Positions 8,023 to 16,949 of a stretch of 64,000 nucleotides of DNA are shown here, piece by piece. The notes under the pieces are model-generated. The model was not told the DNA's origin. It ran no database searches and saw nothing but the letters and a program-made list of their open reading frames with translations. The position numbers were made by a program, and so were the translations under genes. The stretch comes from Parabacteroides distasonis (lineage in GTDB: Bacteria; Bacteroidota; Bacteroidia; Bacteroidales; Tannerellaceae), in the NCBI GenBank assembly GCA_021531775.1, contig JAFBIU010000004.1:62001-126000 (forward strand). The letters are read 5' to 3'. The number at the start of each line of letters is the position of its first letter. Within the stretch, counting starts at the first letter, position 1.

Positions 8023-10458
8023 TTAAATGTTGGCAATGGAAATAATGTCGGCAAAGACACCGGCTGCCGTCACGTCAGCTCCCGCACCATAGCCCTTGAT
8101 TACCATGGGATAATCATGATAGCGTTCGGTTGAAATCATGATGATGTTATTGCTGCCCTCCAGTTCGTAGAAGGGGTGATGGCTGTCCACCTCTTGCAAG
8201 CCTACTTCGCAACGGCCATTATCCATCGTGGCGACGAATCGAAGGTGTTTGTCTTCCGCAGCCAACTGTTGCCGCTTCTGCTCAAACGAGGCATCCAACG
8301 CCTGCACCTTGGTCCAGAAATCCTCCAAGGAGCCTTCGAAACAATCTTCCGGCAGGAAGAGATGTGTCTGTACATCCGACTGTTCAACCTGATAACCGGC
8401 TTCACGTGCCAAAATGACCAACTTCCGGACCACATCCTTGCCGCACAGGTCAATGCGTGGGTCGGGTTCGGAGAATCCGGCCTCCTTTGCCATGCGGATG
8501 GATTGGCTGAAGGGAATTTCAGCACTGAGCGTATTGAAGATAAAGTTCAACGTACCGGAAAGCACTGCCTCGAGACGCAGAATGTGGTCGCCACTATTGA
8601 TCAGGTCGTTCATCGTATTGATGATGGGCAAACCGGCTCCTACATTGGTTTCGAAAAGGAACTTGATGCCCCGGTGACGAGCCGTATCTTTCAGTCGGGC
8701 ATAGTTTTCGTAAGCCGAAGAGGCCGCCACCTTGTTGGCAGCCACGACAGAGACATTGCCATTCATCAACTTTTCATAGAGTGCGGCAACGTCCGGGCTG
8801 GCCGTACAATCGACAAAGACGGAGTTGAAGATGTTCATGTTCAGAATACCTTCCAGCAGGTGCTGAGGATTGCTCGGTTCTCCGTCGCGCTTCAGATCTT
8901 CAATGCAATGTTCCAGGTTCAATCCTTCGCGGCTGAAGAGGGCGCGTTTGGAATTTGAAACACCCACTACGTTCAGTTTCAAACTGTTCTGTTCCATCAG
9001 TTTCGGTTGTTGGATGCGGATTTGCTCCAACAGGTTGCCGCCCACGGTGCCCACACCGGCAATGAAGAGATTGAGTACCTTGTATTCCGACAGGAAAAAT
9101 GAGTCATGAATGGAGTTCAACGCCTTGCGCAGATATTTCAGACGGATCACAAAAGAGATGTTGGTCTCTGAAGCACCTTGTGCACAGGCAATCACACTGA
9201 TACCGGCACGGCCCAGTGTGCCGAAGAGCTTGCCGGCAATACCCGGTGTGCGCTTCATATTCTCACCCACGATGGCCACTGTAGCCAAATCCTTCTCGGC
9301 CACGGTGTCGCTCATGTCGCCTTGTGCACGTTCGAGGGCAAACTCTTCGTCGAGCACCTTCACGGCCAAATCGGCATCTGCATTCCGCACAGCGAACGTG
9401 GTGTTGTTCTCGGAGCTGGCCTGAGAAACCATGAAGACACTGATGCCATTCTTCGCCAGTGTCTTGAAAATACGATAGTTGACACCGATCACGCCCACCA
9501 TACCAAGTCCCTGTACCGTAATCAGGCAGGTGTCGTTAATGGAGGAAATACCTTTAATAATGGCCTTCCCCTCCGCCTTGGCACGCTCACGGGAAATATA
9601 GGTGCCCGGAGCCGTCGGGTTGAAGGTATTGAGGATGCGGATGGGAATATTCTTATGATAAACCGGATAAATCGTCGGCGGATAAATCACCTTTGCACCG
9701 AAGTTACAAAGTTCCATGGCTTCGGTAAAGGTCAGCCGGTCGATGACGTAGGCCGAACTGATCACACGCGGATCGGCTGTCATGAAACCATCGACATCGG
9801 TCCAGATCTCCAGCACGCGTGCATTCAGGGCACTGGCAAGGATCGAAGCGGTATAGTCGGAACCACCGCGACCCAGATTGGTCACTTCGCCCTCCACACT
9901 GGAGGCGATAAAACCAGGTACGAGCGACACTTTGGGCAACGGATTGAAGGTCTCCGCAATGAGCTGGTTGGTGAGTTCGAAATCAACGATGTGTTTGTTG
10001 AACTGCTGTACCGTCTTGATGAATTTACGCGAGTCGAACAACTGTGCGCCTCGGATTACGTTCGAGACGATCTGCGACGAGAGTCGCTCGCCATAGCTCA
10101 CAATGGTGTCTGACGTCTTGGCCGAGAGGTCGTTGATCAGATAGACTCCCTTGAAAATGTTGGCCAGTTCGTCCAGCAACTGCATCACACGCTTCTGCAC
10201 TGTCCGACGCAACATCAGGTCAGGAATCACCCCTTCAATCACATCCAGATGGCGGGCAATGATTTCCGACATTTCCTTTTCATACGCCACATCTCCTTTC
10301 GAGGCTAACGAGGCTGTATGCAACAGTTTGTCGGTAATTCCTCCCAAAGCCGAAACGACCACAATAACGGGTTCATCAATGGCTTCCACAATTTTTTTGA
10401 CACTCAAAATGCTGTTTACAGAACCCACGGAGGTTCCGCCGAATTTTAATACTTTCAT
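8023..10458 (-). CDS. thrA: Bifunctional aspartokinase / homoserine dehydrogenase
   Basis: An 811-residue fusion catalysing the first and third steps from aspartate to homoserine. The aspartokinase part begins MKVLKFGGTSVGSV and contains GRGGSDYTAS. Two ACT-type regulatory segments occupy about residues 310-460 (VQGLGMVGVIGVNYRIF, VAIVGENMKRTPGIAGKLF). The homoserine dehydrogenase part starts with the NAD(P) motif AGVGTVGGNLL and includes VVAANKVA and AVLSGTLNFIFNTLS. Threonine feedback through the ACT domains is the family norm. It is the first gene of the thr operon; a hairpin lies just upstream of its start. Confidence 0.97.
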   Translation of the reverse strand: MKVLKFGGTSVGSVNSILSVKKIVEAIDEPVIVVVSALGGITDKLLHTASLASKGDVAYEKEMSEIIARHLDVIEGVIPDLMLRRTVQKRVMQLLDELANIFKGVYLINDLSAKTSDTIVSYGERLSSQIVSNVIRGAQLFDSRKFIKTVQQFNKHIVDFELTNQLIAETFNPLPKVSLVPGFIASSVEGEVTNLGRGGSDYTASILASALNARVLEIWTDVDGFMTADPRVISSAYVIDRLTFTEAMELCNFGAKVIYPPTIYPVYHKNIPIRILNTFNPTAPGTYISRERAKAEGKAIIKGISSINDTCLITVQGLGMVGVIGVNYRIFKTLAKNGISVFMVSQASSENNTTFAVRNADADLAVKVLDEEFALERAQGDMSDTVAEKDLATVAIVGENMKRTPGIAGKLFGTLGRAGISVIACAQGASETNISFVIRLKYLRKALNSIHDSFFLSEYKVLNLFIAGVGTVGGNLLEQIRIQQPKLMEQNSLKLNVVGVSNSKRALFSREGLNLEHCIEDLKRDGEPSNPQHLLEGILNMNIFNSVFVDCTASPDVAALYEKLMNGNVSVVAANKVAASSAYENYARLKDTARHRGIKFLFETNVGAGLPIINTMNDLINSGDHILRLEAVLSGTLNFIFNTLSAEIPFSQSIRMAKEAGFSEPDPRIDLCGKDVVRKLVILAREAGYQVEQSDVQTHLFLPEDCFEGSLEDFWTKVQALDASFEQKRQQLAAEDKHLRFVATMDNGRCEVGLQEVDSHHPFYELEGSNNIIMISTERYHDYPMVIKGYGAGADVTAAGVFADIISIANI

Positions 10459-10791
10459 CCGATTATAGCTATTTTAGGGCTACCGGGCTCGCTCCTCAAC
10501 GGAACATGCGCTCGTAGCCGTCGATTTTACATAAAAAAATAATAACGAAAACTGATTGTATATATATATGGTAAGATTATGAATGTAGAATATGACCCCC
10601 CAAAGGGGTGGTCAACGCCCAGGTGTAATATGTAAATTCGATACTCATTTCGTTATTTGCCAAACTTTGTGTTCAATTTGGCGGCAATATTACACATTAT
10701 TTTTGAATTTCGGGGCATTTAGAGCTATTTTTCTTGCTGACCTGATAAATAGGAACAGAATCTCGCGGATTTTATCTACATTTGCCGCATC
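10459..10791. promoter_or_regulatory. Divergent thrA / tex intergenic region with two hairpins
   Basis: No gene seen in this 333-bp gap. One stem (GGCTAC/GTAGCC, 10478-10519) lies 20 bp before thrA in the leader orientation. A second (GACCCCCC/GGGGTGGTC, 10594-10613) is near the middle. I looked for a threonine- or isoleucine-rich leader peptide on the minus strand and found only MFR, so classical attenuation is not supported. A TACATTTG box at 10777-10784 serves tex. Confidence 0.4.
10777..10784 (+). promoter_or_regulatory. Bacteroidetes -7 box (TACATTTG) for tex
   Basis: Exact match to the TAnnTTTG consensus, ending seven bases before the tex ATG. The transcript would have almost no leader. 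Confidence 0.6.
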
Positions 10792-12936
10792 ATGAAAGAA
10801 GAATTGGCAAACAACGCATATTGTCAGCAGATTGCCCAGGTAGTGGGCGTTTCGGCAGGACAAATCGACCGCACCATCAGTCTCCTGGCTGAAGGTGCCA
10901 CGATTCCATTCATCAGCCGTTACCGCAAAGAGGCAACGGGTGAGCTCAATGAAGTTCAAATTGAACAGATCCAGACCCAATGGGAGAAAATGAAAGAGTT
11001 GGAGAAACGGAAAGAGACGATTCTCCATACAATCGAACAACAGGGCAAACTGACGGACGAACTTCGTCAGCGGATCGAACAGTCGTGGGACAGTACAGAG
11101 ATTGAGGACTTGTACCTTCCCTTCAAACCGAAGCGGGTCACCCGGGCGGAAATGGCTCGCCGGAAAGGCTTGCAGCCCTTGGCCGATCTGCTGCTACGGC
11201 AACAGGAACAACGGGTGGAACAACGTGCGGCCTCCTTCGTACAGGGAGAGGTCCGGTCGGTGGACGAAGCCTTGCAAGGGGCACGCGACATTCTGGCGGA
11301 ACACTTCAACGAGACGGAAGCTGCCCGCAATTTGGTGCGTGACCAGTTTAAACGGACGGCTCTGATCTCCTCCAAAGTGGTCAAAGGCAAGGAGGAAGAG
11401 GGCAATAAATACCAAGATTATTTTGATTTCAGTGAGCCGTTGCGTCGTTGCTCTTCCCATCGGCTGTTAGCGTTGCGCCGGGGCGAGGCGGAAGGGTTTC
11501 TGCGTGTCAGCATCACGCCCGACATGGAAAGCTGCTCGGAACGTTTGCAACGTCGGTTCGTCAAAGGGCGGACAGCAGCTGCCGAACAGGTCTCCTTGGC
11601 CTTGGAGGATGCGTTGAAACGTCTGCTGAAACCAGCCATTGAGACCGAATTTGCCCAAGCTAGCAAGGCCAAAGCGGATGAAGAGGCGATTCAGGTGTTT
11701 GCTGACAACCTGCGCCAGTTACTTTTGGCGGCTCCCTTAGGTCCTAAACGGGTGTTGGCGATTGACCCTGGTTTCCGAACCGGCTGCAAGGTGGTCTGTC
11801 TGGATGAGCAGGGAAACCTGCGCCATTTCGAGACGATCTATCCGCACCCGCCCAAGCAGGAGACGAAGAAGGCAATGGCCAAGTTGGGCCAATTGGTTGA
11901 ATCGTATGCGATTGATGCCATTGCCATTGGTAACGGTACGGCCAGCCGCGAAACCGAACAGTTCGTTTCAAGCACTCATTTCCGTCGGGATCTGCAGGTG
12001 TTTGTCGTCAGTGAAAACGGAGCTTCGGTCTATTCGGCTTCCAAGTTGGCTCGCGAAGAGTTTCCGGAGTATGACGTAACGGTTCGCGGAGCGGTCAGCA
12101 TCGGACGACGGTTGATGGATCCGCTGGCCGAACTGGTGAAGATCGATCCGAAAAGCATTGGAGTTGGACAATATCAGCACGATGTGGACCAAGCGGCACT
12201 CAAACGTAGCTTGGATCAGACGGTGGAGAGTTGTGTCAACCGGGTGGGTGTAGATGTCAATACCGCCAGCAAACAGCTGCTGACCTATATTTCCGGTTTG
12301 GGTCCTACCCTGGCTCAAAACATTGTGACCTACCGTAGCGAAAAGGGTCCTTTCCGGAATCGTCGCGAATTATTGAAGGTGCCTCGGATGGGTGAAAAGG
12401 CTTTCGAGTTATCGGCCGGTTTCCTGCGGATTGCAGGTGGTTCCAACCCCTTGGACAATTCTGCAGTCCATCCGGAATCCTACCCGGTTGTGGAGCGGAT
12501 GGCGGCCGATCTGCATTGTAGTGTGGAGGAGCTGATCCGCAACAAAACGCTCAAACAGCAGTTGCGTATGGAGGATTACTGTTCAAAGAGTATCGGCCTC
12601 CCCACGTTGAAAGATATCTGGAACGAATTGGACAAACCGGGGCGCGACCCGCGCGAAACGATTCAGGAGTTTTCTTTCGATCCTTCCGTCCACACGATTG
12701 ACGATCTGCACGAAGGACAATGTTTGCCGGGCATTGTGACCAACGTCACCAATTTCGGCTGTTTCGTGGATGTGGGCATTCATGAGAACGGATTGGTGCA
12801 TATTTCTGAATTGGCCGACCGTTTTGTCCAGAATCCAGCCGATGTAGTGTCCCTGCACCAGCATGTGCAGGTACGCGTGATTGGAGTCGATCGGGTACGC
12901 AAACGCATCCAGCTTTCGATGAAAGGATTGTCATAA
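10792..12936 (+). CDS. tex: Tex-family S1 RNA-binding transcription accessory protein
   Basis: A 714-residue protein matching Tex in length and domain order: N-terminal helical region (FISRYRKEATGELNEVQI is diagnostic), a YqgF/RNase H-like core (VLAIDPGFRTGCKVV), a helix-hairpin-helix region (NTASKQLLTYISGLGPTLAQ), and a C-terminal S1 domain (GIVTNVTNFGCFVDVGIHE). Tex proteins bind nucleic acid and associate with transcription. The gene diverges from thrA and is followed 35 bp later by the two tRNA-editing genes. Confidence 0.96.
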   Translation: MKEELANNAYCQQIAQVVGVSAGQIDRTISLLAEGATIPFISRYRKEATGELNEVQIEQIQTQWEKMKELEKRKETILHTIEQQGKLTDELRQRIEQSWDSTEIEDLYLPFKPKRVTRAEMARRKGLQPLADLLLRQQEQRVEQRAASFVQGEVRSVDEALQGARDILAEHFNETEAARNLVRDQFKRTALISSKVVKGKEEEGNKYQDYFDFSEPLRRCSSHRLLALRRGEAEGFLRVSITPDMESCSERLQRRFVKGRTAAAEQVSLALEDALKRLLKPAIETEFAQASKAKADEEAIQVFADNLRQLLLAAPLGPKRVLAIDPGFRTGCKVVCLDEQGNLRHFETIYPHPPKQETKKAMAKLGQLVESYAIDAIAIGNGTASRETEQFVSSTHFRRDLQVFVVSENGASVYSASKLAREEFPEYDVTVRGAVSIGRRLMDPLAELVKIDPKSIGVGQYQHDVDQAALKRSLDQTVESCVNRVGVDVNTASKQLLTYISGLGPTLAQNIVTYRSEKGPFRNRRELLKVPRMGEKAFELSAGFLRIAGGSNPLDNSAVHPESYPVVERMAADLHCSVEELIRNKTLKQQLRMEDYCSKSIGLPTLKDIWNELDKPGRDPRETIQEFSFDPSVHTIDDLHEGQCLPGIVTNVTNFGCFVDVGIHENGLVHISELADRFVQNPADVVSLHQHVQVRVIGVDRVRKRIQLSMKGLS

Positions 12937-12971
12937 TTTAGGTAAAAGAGATTTTAGATAGGAGATTGATT

Positions 12972-13460
12972 ATGAAAGAGAAAATCAACAAAACAAATGT
13001 GGCTCGACTGTTGGATAAAGCCAAAGTGGCCTACGAACTGGTTCCCTACGAAGTCGATGAGAATGATTTGAGTGCGACACACGTGGCGGCTCAGTTGGGC
13101 GAAGACATCGAACAGGTGTTCAAGACCCTGGTGCTGCATGGCGACAAAAGCGGCTACTTCGTCTGTGTCATTCCGGGTGACCGGGAAGTGGATCTGAAAA
13201 AGGCGGCTAAAGTGGCAGGCAACAAGAAATGTGAGATGATTCCGATGAAGGAGTTGCTACCGCTCACGGGTTATATTCGGGGAGGTTGCTCGCCCATCGG
13301 CATGAAGAAGCATTTCCCGACCTACATCCATCAGACGGCCGAGGGCTTTGACCATATTTACGTAAGTGCCGGACAGCGTGGTTTACAGATCCGCATCGCT
13401 CCAGCCGATCTGATCCGGGAATCGCGTGCCGAAGTGGCAGATTTGATTATGGAATCCTAA
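12972..13460 (+). CDS. ybaK: YbaK/EbsC-type Cys-tRNA(Pro) deacylase
   Basis: A 162-residue trans-editing protein that hydrolyses mischarged Cys-tRNA(Pro). The family core is present: VFKTLVLHGDKSGYFVCVIPG, with the lysine of KTL, then KKAAKVAGNKKCEMI and the GYIRGGCSPIGMKK loop. ATG at 12972 is preferred over a TTG two codons upstream. It is followed 21 bp later by an AlaX-like gene. Confidence 0.92.
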   Translation: MKEKINKTNVARLLDKAKVAYELVPYEVDENDLSATHVAAQLGEDIEQVFKTLVLHGDKSGYFVCVIPGDREVDLKKAAKVAGNKKCEMIPMKELLPLTGYIRGGCSPIGMKKHFPTYIHQTAEGFDHIYVSAGQRGLQIRIAPADLIRESRAEVADLIMES

Positions 13461-13481
13461 AAATAGAACAATTCAATACAG

Positions 13482-13940
13482 ATGGAAGAAATACAATTAA
13501 ACGAACACAACAAGCAGGAGTATCCCCCCATGCACACGGCAGAACACATTCTGAATCAGACCATGGTGCGTATGTTCGGATGCCCTCGTTCCAAAAACGC
13601 CCACATCGAGCGTAAGAAAAGTAAATGTGACTATGAGTTGGCTGAGGCTCCAACAACCGATCAAATGGCTGAGATCGAAAGACGTATCAACGAAGTGATC
13701 GACCGTCATCTGCCTGTAACCATCGAATTCATGTCGCGCGAAGAGGCAGCCCAACTGGTCGATTTAAGCAAATTGCCGGAAACGGCTGGTGACACCCTCC
13801 GCATCGTCCGCATTGGCGACTATGATGCTTGTGCCTGCATTGGTGCACACGTCAGCAACACCTCTGAAATAGGCCATTTCAAAATGTTGACCTACGAATT
13901 TGCAGACGGACGGTTGCGCTTGCGCTTCAAGTTGGTGTAA
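13482..13940 (+). CDS. AlaX-like alanyl-tRNA editing domain protein
   Basis: A 152-residue stand-alone editing domain resembling the second additional domain of alanyl- and threonyl-tRNA synthetases. Zinc ligands are visible as HTAEH (HxxxH) near residue 18 and C-IGAH in CACIGAHVSNTSEIG near residue 125. Such proteins clear Ser- or Gly-mischarged tRNA(Ala), though the substrate here is not proven. It follows ybaK by 21 bp in the same orientation. Confidence 0.85.
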   Translation: MEEIQLNEHNKQEYPPMHTAEHILNQTMVRMFGCPRSKNAHIERKKSKCDYELAEAPTTDQMAEIERRINEVIDRHLPVTIEFMSREEAAQLVDLSKLPETAGDTLRIVRIGDYDACACIGAHVSNTSEIGHFKMLTYEFADGRLRLRFKLV

Positions 13941-13990
13941 GCGGACGGACGATTTACGCACGGAAAGGGTACATTTTTCATTTTTTTGAG

Positions 13991-13998
13991 TATCTTTG
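13991..13998 (+). promoter_or_regulatory. Bacteroidetes -7 box (TATCTTTG)
   Basis: TAnnTTTG match seven bases before the porin ATG at 14006. It separates the porin run from the tRNA-editing pair. Confidence 0.55.
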
Positions 13999-14005
13999 CC
14001 TCCCG

Positions 14006-16111
14006 ATGAACAGTAGAGTTTGTATATGGATGATTTGGATGGGGCTCTGTTCCGGGTTGATGGCATGGGGACAAGGACCAAGGGGAGGACGTTCCGAAAG
14101 GGGCGGCTTCTCACTTGCGAATTTGTCTGCTGCCCAAAAAGAGATTCCGGACAGTCTTTTGTTGACTGACAGTGCGGCCTTGAAGGCCAAACGGTTGACT
14201 GCCTTTCATGTCATAACACAAACAGGTGCACGTACCGTGGCTCCTTTGGACACCAACCAACTCAATTTTTGCCAGACAACATTGGCTGAAGGCCATGCCT
14301 TGGGAACTGCTTATCTGGCCAATGTGGGTTCACCGGGACAGTCATTGATCTTTGCCGATCGTCCCGAAGCCCGTGATTTTATCTTTGCAGATCCCTATCA
14401 CTACTACATCACGACACCCGAGAATGCACTCTTCTACGATACGAAGATACCCTATACGCACGTTCTCTATACGACCGAAGGTGGTAGCCAATACAAGAAC
14501 GAACGGTTCAAAGGCTTGCTGACTTGGAATTTCGGCAAGAAAATCAACTTGGGTGGCGAGATGGACTACATCTACAGCCGAGGCCACTACAATTCCAACG
14601 GAAACAAGATGCTCAGTTATCGTCTCTTCGGCAGTTACCATACCGACCGGTACGAATTGAATGCCTACTTGAGCAACTTCAATTTCCTGAATGCCGAAAA
14701 TGGCGGTTTAACGGATGACCGGTATATCACCAATCCGGATTTGGTGCTGGAGGGTAGCAAACGCTCCATCGACACAAAGGCATTTCCGGTCCGCATGACG
14801 AACACGTGGAACCGTGTGCGAGGCAAACAGTATTTCTTGAGTCACCGGTACAATTTGGGCTTCTACCGCACACTGTCGTCCGAGACAGACAGTCTGGGCA
14901 ATCCGATTCAGGTTTTTGTGCCCGTTTCCAGTTTGGTTCATACCGTGCATTATGAAGATAACCGTCGCCACTTCCTCTCCGAAGATGGACAGATCGGATC
15001 GCTGTATCCCCGCTCATTCGGAATGGATTCGGCCGTGAATGACCGCTCTTCAGCCTGGAAGCTCAGAAACACATTGGCACTCTCCATGCGGGAGGGTTTT
15101 CAGGACTGGGTTAAACTGGGTGTGACGGCTTTTGTCGCGTTCGAGAAACGAAGATTCAAACTGCCGGCTGCCATTCCCGGCTTAGATTATGATCCCAATG
15201 GACACAACGGACAATTCCCGACAACGTTAATGTTCCAGCCGGATGAAATCCACGACGAGTTCACCACGTATGCCGGTGCTGAAATCTCCAAAGAGGAGGG
15301 TCAGCTCCTTACCTACCGTGCCCGTGGCGAATTGGGTGTAGCCGGAAGTGATTTTGGCGAGATACGCATCAACGGAGAACTGAAGACGCGTTTTCCGCTC
15401 TTCCACAAAGAGGCCAGCATTACGGCTGAGGGCTCCTTCTCCAACGTGAATCCGGCCTTCTTCCAACGGCACAACCATTCCCATTTCTTTTGGTGGGACG
15501 TGTCGCTCAATAAGATACAGCATTTGTATGCTGGAGCCAAGATTCGCTTGGAGTCCACGGAGACCCAACTGACGGGTGGCATCCACAGTGTGCAGAATTA
15601 TGTCTATTTCGACCATACAGGTTATCCGCAACAATGCGGTTCCAATCTGCAGCTGTTCCATGTAGGTCTGAAGCAGGATTTCCACCATCGGGCTTTAGGA
15701 TGGGAAAATGAGCTGGCCTATCAGACTGTCAGCGGTAAAGAGAAGGACAAATTGCCTTTGCCAGCCTTGACACTCTACAGTAATCTGTATCTGAAGTTCA
15801 AGGCAGCTCGTGTGCTGACCATCCAGTTAGGAGCCGATCTGCATTACTACACGGCTTACGATGCTCCCTACTATGAACCAGCCACCCAGCAGTTTCAATT
15901 GCAGGATGCAGCATCCGAATCGTGTGTGAAAGTGGGTAATTATCCGCTGATCAATGCCTACGTCAATTTCCACCTGAAACAGGCTCGATTCTTCATCATG
16001 GGATACAACTTAGGGTCTAAGTTTATCAATCCCAACTATTTCTCATTGGCCCACTATCCGCTCAACCCCATGGTGCTGAAGATGGGTATAGCCGTCACCT
16101 TTAATAACTGA
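14006..16111 (+). CDS. Putative outer membrane porin (Porin_10-like)
   Basis: A 701-residue protein with a signal peptide (MNSRVCIWMIWMGLCSGLMAWGQ) and a long stretch of alternating aromatic and polar beta-strand residues typical of an outer membrane barrel (KINLGGEMDYIYSRGHYN, YNLGFYRTLSSE, KDKLPLPALTLYSNLYLKF). It ends in a strand (VLKMGIAVTFNN), as barrel proteins do. It resembles the Bacteroidetes putative porin family. The solute-binding gene follows after five bases, so the pair may be co-transcribed. Confidence 0.8.
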   Translation: MNSRVCIWMIWMGLCSGLMAWGQGPRGGRSERGGFSLANLSAAQKEIPDSLLLTDSAALKAKRLTAFHVITQTGARTVAPLDTNQLNFCQTTLAEGHALGTAYLANVGSPGQSLIFADRPEARDFIFADPYHYYITTPENALFYDTKIPYTHVLYTTEGGSQYKNERFKGLLTWNFGKKINLGGEMDYIYSRGHYNSNGNKMLSYRLFGSYHTDRYELNAYLSNFNFLNAENGGLTDDRYITNPDLVLEGSKRSIDTKAFPVRMTNTWNRVRGKQYFLSHRYNLGFYRTLSSETDSLGNPIQVFVPVSSLVHTVHYEDNRRHFLSEDGQIGSLYPRSFGMDSAVNDRSSAWKLRNTLALSMREGFQDWVKLGVTAFVAFEKRRFKLPAAIPGLDYDPNGHNGQFPTTLMFQPDEIHDEFTTYAGAEISKEEGQLLTYRARGELGVAGSDFGEIRINGELKTRFPLFHKEASITAEGSFSNVNPAFFQRHNHSHFFWWDVSLNKIQHLYAGAKIRLESTETQLTGGIHSVQNYVYFDHTGYPQQCGSNLQLFHVGLKQDFHHRALGWENELAYQTVSGKEKDKLPLPALTLYSNLYLKFKAARVLTIQLGADLHYYTAYDAPYYEPATQQFQLQDAASESCVKVGNYPLINAYVNFHLKQARFFIMGYNLGSKFINPNYFSLAHYPLNPMVLKMGIAVTFNN

Positions 16112-16116
16112 AGCCT

Positions 16117-16947
16117 ATGAGACACAAGAAATTGATCCTATTTTACAGCGTGCTTCTGATACTGGTCTTGTGCGTCATGCGTGCCTTGTATCAAAACCGT
16201 CAGACTGCCTTGTCGCCACGTGATTATCCGGAGATTCAGGCAGAAGGGGTGTTGCATGTCGTAACGGAATACAATCAGTCGGGCTACTATGTCAAAGGCG
16301 ACACGATCGAAGGATTCCAGTACGAATTGTGTCAAGCCATTGCCCGTGAATCCGGTTTGGAGGTACAGATCCATTTGGAGATGAATCTGTCAGAGAGCTA
16401 CCGGATGTTGAACGAGCAAACCTGCGATCTGATCGCCCAGAACATTCCGATCACCAACGAAATCAAAGACAGTTTTCTGTTTACCGATCCACTGGTCTTG
16501 AACAAACAGGTGCTGGTACAACGTACGGCAGCTGCCAATCATGGCATTGAACCCATTCGCAACCAACTGGATCTGGCGAAGAAAACGCTCTATATTCCCC
16601 AGCATTCTCCTGCCCGATTACGACTGATCAATCTGGAGCATGAGATTGGCGACACCCTCTATTGGGTAGAAGAGGAACGCTACTCCTCCGAACAATTGGC
16701 CATCATGGTAGCAAAGGGAGATATTGATTTTGCCGTTTGCGACCAGCAGATTGCCCAATTGGCCCAACAACGAATGAATGAATTGGATATACAGACCGAT
16801 ATCAGTTTTACGCAACTCCAGGCTTGGGCCGTACGGAAGAGTTCGCCCATCCTCAGAGACAGCCTGAATGTTTGGCTGAAACGCGTGCACGACAACGGCC
16901 TGTATGACAAACTTTACAAACAATATTATAATAAAGCTGCAAGATAA
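16117..16947 (+). CDS. Periplasmic solute-binding protein, SBP_bac_3/MltF N-domain type
   Basis: A 276-residue protein with one N-terminal hydrophobic anchor (LILFYSVLLILVLCVMRALY), then a bilobed type-3 binding fold: GVLHVVTEYNQSGYYVKGD, FQYELCQAIARESGLEVQ, CDLIAQNIPITNEIKDSF. It resembles the ligand-binding part of MltF but lacks the lytic transglycosylase domain. No ABC permease or ATPase is adjacent, so it may act as a sensor or in the envelope rather than in transport. Confidence 0.75.
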   Translation: MRHKKLILFYSVLLILVLCVMRALYQNRQTALSPRDYPEIQAEGVLHVVTEYNQSGYYVKGDTIEGFQYELCQAIARESGLEVQIHLEMNLSESYRMLNEQTCDLIAQNIPITNEIKDSFLFTDPLVLNKQVLVQRTAAANHGIEPIRNQLDLAKKTLYIPQHSPARLRLINLEHEIGDTLYWVEEERYSSEQLAIMVAKGDIDFAVCDQQIAQLAQQRMNELDIQTDISFTQLQAWAVRKSSPILRDSLNVWLKRVHDNGLYDKLYKQYYNKAAR

Positions 16948-16949
16948 CC

